Shown here: piece by piece, positions 59,442 through 64,000 of the stretch
How positions within the stretch are numbered: position 1 is the stretch's first letter
Layout of the letters: every line of letters begins with the position of its first letter
NCBI GenBank assembly: GCA_963829355.1
Contig: CAWHHZ010000008.1
Location: 372,001 to 436,000, forward strand
Direction: 5' to 3'
Origin: CAWHHZ01 sp963829355
GTDB lineage: Bacteria; Acidobacteriota; Thermoanaerobaculia; Gp7-AA8; JAHWKK01
DNA length: 64,000 bases
Translations under genes and position numbers: made by a program
Notes under the pieces: model-generated
What the model was told of the DNA's origin: nothing
Database searches by the model: none
What the model saw: only the letters and a program-made list of their open reading frames with translations

Positions 59442-60839
59442 CTAGCTCTCTCCCGAGTCCTTGCGCCGCTTGCGCCGGGGGCGCTTCCGGTACACCTCGT
59501 CATCCGAGTCATGCTCGAGGTTCTTCATCGTCTCCTCGATATTCGCCGGGGCCTGGCTTCGTCTCTCGGAAGCCAGCATCCTGACCCCGCCACTGAAGAT
59601 CCACTCGTGCTCCGGCCTGTAGACGCCGACGTCCTTGACGCGTGACCCGACCACGAAACGCACCACACCTCGCCGGTAGTCGAACGCCCTTCCGTTCTTC
59701 GTATGCGCCGCGACGTCGATCCGGTAGTTTCCGGCCACCAGACTGAGCGAAGGCATGACGAAGCGGACGGTTCCGTACGCGTCCACTCGCTCACTCTGCC
59801 ACCCCTCGATCTCCGTATTCGTCCCGTAGACGCACGTGCCATCGGCGTGAAAGATGCCGAGGCCGAACACACAGTCGGACTGAGGCTCACGCACATCCAC
59901 GGAAAGCTCGATCTCCACGTGCGTTTCACCGCCGAGAGCGACCAGGTCCCGCCCACGCGCGTCCCTCAGGGAGACCCGGCGAACCAGGATCTCCCCCGAC
60001 CCCCATCGATCCTCTCCTGAAAGCTCGTTCTCGTCCTCGTCTTCGTCCCGCTCCGTATCCGCCGCGCGATCGTCGTTCTCGACGGTTTCGGTGCCGGACA
60101 CCCGCTGCAGGTAGGCGTCGACCACACGAATGGGATCACCGAGACCGCAGACTCTTCCGTGGTCGAGCCAGAGCGCGCGATCGCAGAGCTGTCGCACCAG
60201 GTCGAGCTGATGGGTGACGAAGAGCATCGTCACTCCCTTGAGCTTCATCTCCTGGATGCGGGCGATGCACTTCTGGGAAAACTCCTCATCGCCGACCGAG
60301 AGAACCTCGTCGATGAGCAGGATGTCCGGATCGAGATGAACGGCGACCGAGAAACCCAGTCGCACGTACATCCCGGACGAGTAGGTCTTGACCGGCTGAT
60401 CCAGAAACTCCTCGATGCCGGAAAAGTCGACGATCTGAGCAAACCGCTGATCGATCTCCCGGCGGCTCAGCCCCATCATGATGCCATTGATGTAGATGTT
60501 CTCGCGCCCACTTATCTCAGGATGGAAGCCGGCACCGAGCTCGATCAAAGCCGCGATGCGCCCGTCCACCCGGACCTCGCCGGTCGTCGGCTTCAGAATG
60601 CCACTGATCAATTTGAGCAGTGTCGACTTTCCCGAACCATTCGGGCCGATCACGCCGAATGCTTCGCCCTGCTCGAGACGGAACGTCACATCCCTCAGCG
60701 CCGTGATCGATCCCTCCTCGGGCAGTGCGAGCTCGCGGCGCAGCAACGCGCTCTTGAGCGTCTGAAACTGTGAGCGTCTCCCGAGAAGCCGGTATCGTTT
60801 CGTCACGTCATCGAGCTGGATCGGCCAGCGGTCGCTCAT
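59442..60839 (-). CDS. wzt: O-antigen/polysaccharide ABC exporter ATPase (Wzt)
   Basis: ATPase of the two-component exporter that moves lipid-linked polysaccharide across the inner membrane. 465 aa. Walker A GPNGSGKST (residues about 65-73), ABC signature YSSGMYVRLG, Walker B ILLIDEVLSVGDEEF, switch HQ. After the ATPase comes an acidic linker (about 260-295) and a C-terminal beta-sandwich, the Wzt_C carbohydrate-binding type, which in known Wzt reads the glycan end cap: VSLRDARGRDLVAL, FGLGIFHADGTCVYGTN, YRIDVAAHT. A basic Lys/Arg-rich tail ends the protein. ATG 60839 overlaps the wzm stop by 4 nt, so the pair is coupled. Confidence 0.92.
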   Translation of the reverse strand: MSDRWPIQLDDVTKRYRLLGRRSQFQTLKSALLRRELALPEEGSITALRDVTFRLEQGEAFGVIGPNGSGKSTLLKLISGILKPTTGEVRVDGRIAALIELGAGFHPEISGRENIYINGIMMGLSRREIDQRFAQIVDFSGIEEFLDQPVKTYSSGMYVRLGFSVAVHLDPDILLIDEVLSVGDEEFSQKCIARIQEMKLKGVTMLFVTHQLDLVRQLCDRALWLDHGRVCGLGDPIRVVDAYLQRVSGTETVENDDRAADTERDEDEDENELSGEDRWGSGEILVRRVSLRDARGRDLVALGGETHVEIELSVDVREPQSDCVFGLGIFHADGTCVYGTNTEIEGWQSERVDAYGTVRFVMPSLSLVAGNYRIDVAAHTKNGRAFDYRRGVVRFVVGSRVKDVGVYRPEHEWIFSGGVRMLASERRSQAPANIEETMKNLEHDSDDEVYRKRPRRKRRKDSGES

Positions 60840-61690
60840 ATCGCCTCCGCCAGCGTGTCTCGCAGCCGGTCGAACACGACCAGACCGATCCACGCGGAGA
60901 CGAGCGCGTATCCGATCATCAGCAGCACGTCGATCAACAGTGGGACTCGCGAAAAGAAAAACACGTCCTGAAACGCGATGACGAACGGCGTCATCGGATT
61001 CAGACGCAGCAGCGCGCCCGTCTTCGTGATCGTTCCCGGAGGGCAGGGATCTCCGCAGATCAGACCGCTCTGCATCGAATAGATGATCGGTGTGAGGAAG
61101 AATCCGAGGTTGAGCAGATTTGCGATGATGTCCTTCAAATCGCGGAACAACACCGCCGTCGAGGAGACGGCAAGCGCGACTCCTGCAACGAAGATCATCT
61201 GAACGATCATGATCAGAGGTGCAAGGAGGAGGGGCCAGCCGAAAGGAACATCGGATGCGAGAATCCCGACCAGAAGCGCCGCAAGGAGAACCGGCAGCGC
61301 CAGAAGAAAGTGAACCAGATGTGATGCCACGACGACAATCGGCAGCACCTCCGCAGGGAATGTCACCTTCTTGATCAGGCCACCGTTCGCGATCAGCACA
61401 TCAGTCGACTCGACCACGGCGCCCGAGAAGAAGATCCACGGGAGGATCCCCGTGAAGAGAAAGAGCGAGTACGGCTGCACGTCCGGCCGTTTGAAAAACG
61501 TCGTGAAAACGATCGTGTAGACGGCGAGAAGCAGAAGCGGATTGGCCAGCGACCAGAAGTATCCGAGGATGGAACCGCGATACCGCGCCTTGAGGTCGCG
61601 GGAGGTCAAGGTCAGGATCAACTGCCGGGACCGGACGAGCTGACGGATCGAGTCGATGGGCGTATCTATCTTCTTTGCAACGGCCGGCAC
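60836..61690 (-). CDS. wzm: O-antigen/polysaccharide ABC exporter permease (Wzm)
   Basis: ABC-2-type permease partner of Wzt. 284 aa with the typical start RSRQLILTLTSRDLKARYRG, then SILGYFWSLANPLLLLAVYT, six predicted membrane helices, and the late RLNPMTPFVIAFQDVFFF signature. The start is GTG 61690, preceded by TAGACT at 7 nt and no Shine-Dalgarno, so it may be leaderless. The promoter lies at the edge of the 61.7-62.05 kb repeat. The genes for the polysaccharide itself are not in this window; the heptosyltransferase region at 4.8 kb concerns the core, not this O-chain. Confidence 0.92.
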   Translation of the reverse strand: MPAVAKKIDTPIDSIRQLVRSRQLILTLTSRDLKARYRGSILGYFWSLANPLLLLAVYTIVFTTFFKRPDVQPYSLFLFTGILPWIFFSGAVVESTDVLIANGGLIKKVTFPAEVLPIVVVASHLVHFLLALPVLLAALLVGILASDVPFGWPLLLAPLIMIVQMIFVAGVALAVSSTAVLFRDLKDIIANLLNLGFFLTPIIYSMQSGLICGDPCPPGTITKTGALLRLNPMTPFVIAFQDVFFFSRVPLLIDVLLMIGYALVSAWIGLVVFDRLRDTLAEAI

Positions 61691-61697
61691 GGTGGAG

Positions 61698-61703
61698 AGT
61701 CTA
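61698..61703 (-). promoter_or_regulatory. -10-like hexamer of wzm, predicted leaderless
   Basis: TAGACT on the minus strand ends 7 nt before the GTG start at 61690. It sits next to the GTCTACAGTCTACAG heptamer-like repeats. Confidence 0.35.
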
Positions 61704-61710
61704 GAACAGT

Positions 61711-62055
61711 CTACAGTCTACAGTCGACAGTCGTCAGTCGTCAGTTCGTTAGTCGCGACAGTCGTCGGACGTAGTTCGTTGGTCGTTGGTCATTAGTCAT
61801 CTGGTCCTCGGTCCCATTCTGCTGATCCAACTCGAGGTGAGTACACGATTCCTCCCTTCGCTTCCGAGAAGCTCAATTCGTTCGCGCCTGTCATTCCGAA
61901 GCGCAGCGAGGAATCTGGGTGGGAACTCGGCGGCGGATGGCATCGCCCATCTCACGATCGACATCTGCTCAACGACCAATGACCAACCACCGCCAAGTCT
62001 CTCCAACTCATCTGAAGACTGACGACTGACGACCGACGACCGACGACCGACGACG
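61711..62055. repeat. Composite element: imperfect heptamer arrays around a GTCATTCCGAAG half-core
   Basis: Left array (61711-61798) of degenerate 7-bp units, AGTCTAC, AGTCGTC and TCGTTGG types. Half core at 61888-61925: CTGTCATTCCGAAGCGC and GAGGAATCTGGGTGGG. Right array (61971-62055): CAACGACCAATGACC, then GACTGACGACTGACGACC and ACCGACG units, the inverse orientation. The right array ends 4 bp before the FHA gene stop at 62059. Both neighbours are on the minus strand. The core palindrome is incomplete (no right half). Confidence 0.82.
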
Positions 62056-62058
62056 GCC

Positions 62059-62610
62059 CTACTCGATGAGCGTGACGATCAGCATCAGCGTCGTGCTGCC
62101 GAGGCGGAACTCGGTCTTGTCGGAGATCTCGACTTCGCCCTCGATGCGGCGCCCCTCGACGAAGGTGCCGTTGCTGGAACCGAGGTCTTCGAGAAAGAAG
62201 TGACCATCCCTGATCTCGAGTGCAGCGTGGTTGCGGGAAGATTCGCGATCGTCGATCTCGATGTCCGCGCCCTGCCGTCCGATCGTCACTCGCGGTTTCT
62301 CGATGCGGAAGACCTTCGCCGCGTCCGGACCCTCGGTGATCGCGAGCGAGAGACGCTGGTTCGGCGGAAGCGAGGGAAGACCTCCGGGATCGTAGCTGCC
62401 GGTCTCTTCCGGAACCTCGGCCGGTTTTGGACGCCTGCCGACGAACGTCGAATCCGTTACGTCTTCGGGAGCCGGCTCGTCGAACGCCGGGTTGACGATC
62501 TCGAAAACCTCCCGGCACTTCGCACACCGGATCTTCTTCGATCGCTTACCTTCAAAGCGTTCTTCGGCATACTTGTAGTTCGCCTTGCAGTGCTCACACG
62601 TTATGATCAC
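62059..62610 (-). CDS. FHA-domain protein with N-terminal MJ0042-type zinc ribbon
   Basis: 183 aa. Start GTG 62610 follows GAGGAATCT; the longer frame to 62772 is not conserved. The first 40 residues are an MJ0042-type zinc ribbon: CEHCKANYKYAEERFEGKRS, then IRCAKC. A linker follows (about 45-85), then one FHA domain at about residues 90-183: VTIGRQGADIEIDDRESSRN with the Arg and Ser, HAALEI, FFLEDLGSSNGTFVEGRRI. It ends in TLMLIVTLIE. Third FHA protein of this window; the zinc-ribbon/FHA fusion echoes the double-FHA protein at 8.1 kb. Probably a phosphothreonine reader in signalling; partner unknown. Confidence 0.86.
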   Translation of the reverse strand: MIITCEHCKANYKYAEERFEGKRSKKIRCAKCREVFEIVNPAFDEPAPEDVTDSTFVGRRPKPAEVPEETGSYDPGGLPSLPPNQRLSLAITEGPDAAKVFRIEKPRVTIGRQGADIEIDDRESSRNHAALEIRDGHFFLEDLGSSNGTFVEGRRIEGEVEISDKTEFRLGSTTLMLIVTLIE

Positions 62611-62740
62611 AGATTCCTCGTGCGTCGCTCGGGAGAGCCGAAGCCGAGGCGACGATAACAGAGGGATCAAAGGCCGGTCAATCCACGTTTCGTGATGACA
62701 GCAAAGAACTTGTTCCTCAAATCGAACAGGAGAAAACAAT

Positions 62741-64000
62741 ATGAAGACTCTCTCAATCCTGATGGCCGCCATTTTCCTCGGCCTTGCCGGGTGCGCAACA
62801 AGCCCTTCCGGCGCCCCTCCAGCCGGGGGGACGGGACCGCAGATTGCTGCGGACGTTGACCAGCGGCTCGAACAACTCCCTCAGGTCTCGATCGACTACG
62901 ATCGAGACCTGCTCGATGAGAATCAGCGCGCTGTGGTCGAGAAACTGGTGGAGGCCTCGAAGTTTCTCGACGAGGTATTCCTCGCTCAGGTCTCTCCGGA
63001 GAATCGCGCTCTTCGCCAGGAACTGTACGAGCTTGCTCTCGATGATCCCCGCTACCGCGATGCCTACGAGTATTTCCGCATGATGTACGGCCGCTGGGAC
63101 CGATTGGCGGAGGGTGAACCGTTCATCGCACCGTTCGGACCTGAAGGGGCCAAACCGCAGGGAGCCGGATTCTATCCTCGCGACATCACACCCGAAGAGC
63201 TCGAGGAGTGGATCAAGAACGATCCGGCAGCCGGAGACGCCGTACAGAATCTCTTCACCGTGATCCGCAGAGAGAACGGATCGCTGGTGTCAGTTCCGTA
63301 CTCGGTGGCGTATCGCGACTATCTGTACCCGGCCGCGGAGAAACTCAGGGAGGCCGCAGCGATTACCCGCAATGCCTCACTGAAGGATTATCTGACGAAG
63401 CGCGCTGATGCACTGCTCACCGACGACTACTACGCGAGTGATCTTGCCTGGATGGATCTCGATTCGGATATCGAGGTCGTGATCGGTCCATACGAGGTGT
63501 ACGAGGACAGCCTCAACAACTACAAGGCAGCCTTCGAGTCATTCGTGACCGTCGTCGATCGTGACGAGAGCCGCAAGCTGTCACGCTACGTCTCGCACCT
63601 GCCTCGAATGGAACAGAATCTTCCGATTCCAGATGAGTACAAGAATCCGAATCGGGGCGCCGAATCGCCGATCAAGGTCGTGCAGGAAATCTTCACCGCC
63701 GGAGATACCCGAGCCGGTGTACAGACGGCCGCCTTCAATCTACCCAATGACGAACGGGTACGCGAAGCAAAGGGCTCTAAGAAGGTCCTCCTGAAGAATG
63801 TGATGGAGGCGAAGTTCGAAAAGACCGGAAAGCCGATCGCTCTTCGTCTTCTCGAGCCGCAACATGCCGAGCTCGTGTCTTTCGATCCCTTTTTCAACCA
63901 CGTCCTGTTTCATGAGCTCTCGCACGGACTCGGACCGGGAATCATCGACGGTCCCGATGGACGCCCGGTCGAAGCACGCCTTCTGCTCAAGGAAACATAC
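62741..64000 (+). CDS. Lipoprotein zinc metallopeptidase of the DPP III (M49)-like group, partial
   Basis: Open from ATG 62741 (AGGAG 8 nt upstream) to the window edge: 420 codons without a stop, so the gene is truncated at its 3' side. Signal peptide with lipobox LAGC (residues about 15-18), then a helical region of about 350 residues (ENQRAVVEKLVEASKFLDEV, AYEYFRMMYGRWDRL). At about residues 383-392 comes FHELSHGLGPG, a zinc-binding HExxH motif followed by Gly-rich sequence, as in the M49-like proteins related to dipeptidyl peptidase III and plant NUDT3. The catalytic Glu (HEL) is present; the downstream zinc ligand would be beyond the edge. Function as a peptidase is likely, substrate unknown. 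Confidence 0.78.
   Translation, partial: MKTLSILMAAIFLGLAGCATSPSGAPPAGGTGPQIAADVDQRLEQLPQVSIDYDRDLLDENQRAVVEKLVEASKFLDEVFLAQVSPENRALRQELYELALDDPRYRDAYEYFRMMYGRWDRLAEGEPFIAPFGPEGAKPQGAGFYPRDITPEELEEWIKNDPAAGDAVQNLFTVIRRENGSLVSVPYSVAYRDYLYPAAEKLREAAAITRNASLKDYLTKRADALLTDDYYASDLAWMDLDSDIEVVIGPYEVYEDSLNNYKAAFESFVTVVDRDESRKLSRYVSHLPRMEQNLPIPDEYKNPNRGAESPIKVVQEIFTAGDTRAGVQTAAFNLPNDERVREAKGSKKVLLKNVMEAKFEKTGKPIALRLLEPQHAELVSFDPFFNHVLFHELSHGLGPGIIDGPDGRPVEARLLLKETY

Overview
The window looks like a chromosomal segment of an Acidobacteriota bacterium, possibly of the Thermoanaerobaculia/Vicinamibacteria type. GC content is high, there is a VWFA-related protein of the acidobacterial type, a TonB-dependent receptor with an N-terminal carboxypeptidase-regulatory-like domain, LPS heptose genes, and a type IV pilus operon. 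There is no prophage, transposase or CRISPR array. Taxonomy is inferred from gene content only.

Layout. 0.3-4.6 kb: minus-strand pilB-pilT-pilC. 4.8-7.4 kb: ADP-heptose synthesis and transfer, with the two HldE activities on separate divergent genes. 7.5-10 kb: a CheW-like protein, a double-FHA protein and a diguanylate cyclase. 10-19.4 kb: RlmD-type methyltransferase, ComEC, MiaA, a TPR lipoprotein, a response regulator and an FHA-GAF-PP2C phosphatase; most of these reading frames are broken by single-base shifts. 19.7-27.4 kb: YqgE, then a tightly overlapping cell-wall amino-sugar recycling operon (murQ-anmK-nagA-nagB) continuing into an endonuclease/exonuclease/phosphatase lipoprotein, a phospholipase-D-type synthase and a GNAT protein. 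27.7-31.9 kb: gpmI - histidine phosphatase - argS operon with 4-nt overlaps. 32-37.3 kb: a response regulator with an 84-residue-period acidic tail, PduO-type cobalamin adenosyltransferase, S1/P1-like nuclease, tRNA-Pro(CGG) and the VWFA protein. 37.6-46.5 kb: RNB exoribonuclease, tRNA-Cys(GCA), TonB receptor, HhH-GPD glycosylase, RlmN, lipid kinase and SprT-like protein. 46.7-48 kb: four small envelope/stress proteins, one only 52 aa. 48-52.5 kb: an AttEFGH-like export module. 52.7-58.9 kb: DUF2891, TPR-double-cNMP-binding protein, PAP2 phosphatase, YihY fused to a winged helix, DUF4112. 59.4-64 kb: Wzm/Wzt O-antigen exporter, a zinc-ribbon FHA protein, and a lipoprotein metallopeptidase cut by the window edge.

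Three features go beyond gene content. (1) Longer intergenic gaps are filled by palindromic elements of a few families (cores CTGTCATCCTGA and GTCATTCCGAAG, a GGAACGCTGA inverted repeat). Four sit between two inverted arrays of 7-bp tandem repeats whose unit differs from locus to locus. The elements occupy all five convergent gene junctions that are longer than about 150 bp, and at least five genes take their stop codon from an element. (2) Seven genes have a TANNNT hexamer 6-8 nt before the start codon and no Shine-Dalgarno, the layout expected of leaderless transcripts. (3) About 18 single-base frame breaks fall in otherwise intact conserved genes, which points to residual sequencing or assembly indels rather than gene decay. 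Genes broken this way are reported over their full span with the break positions given.
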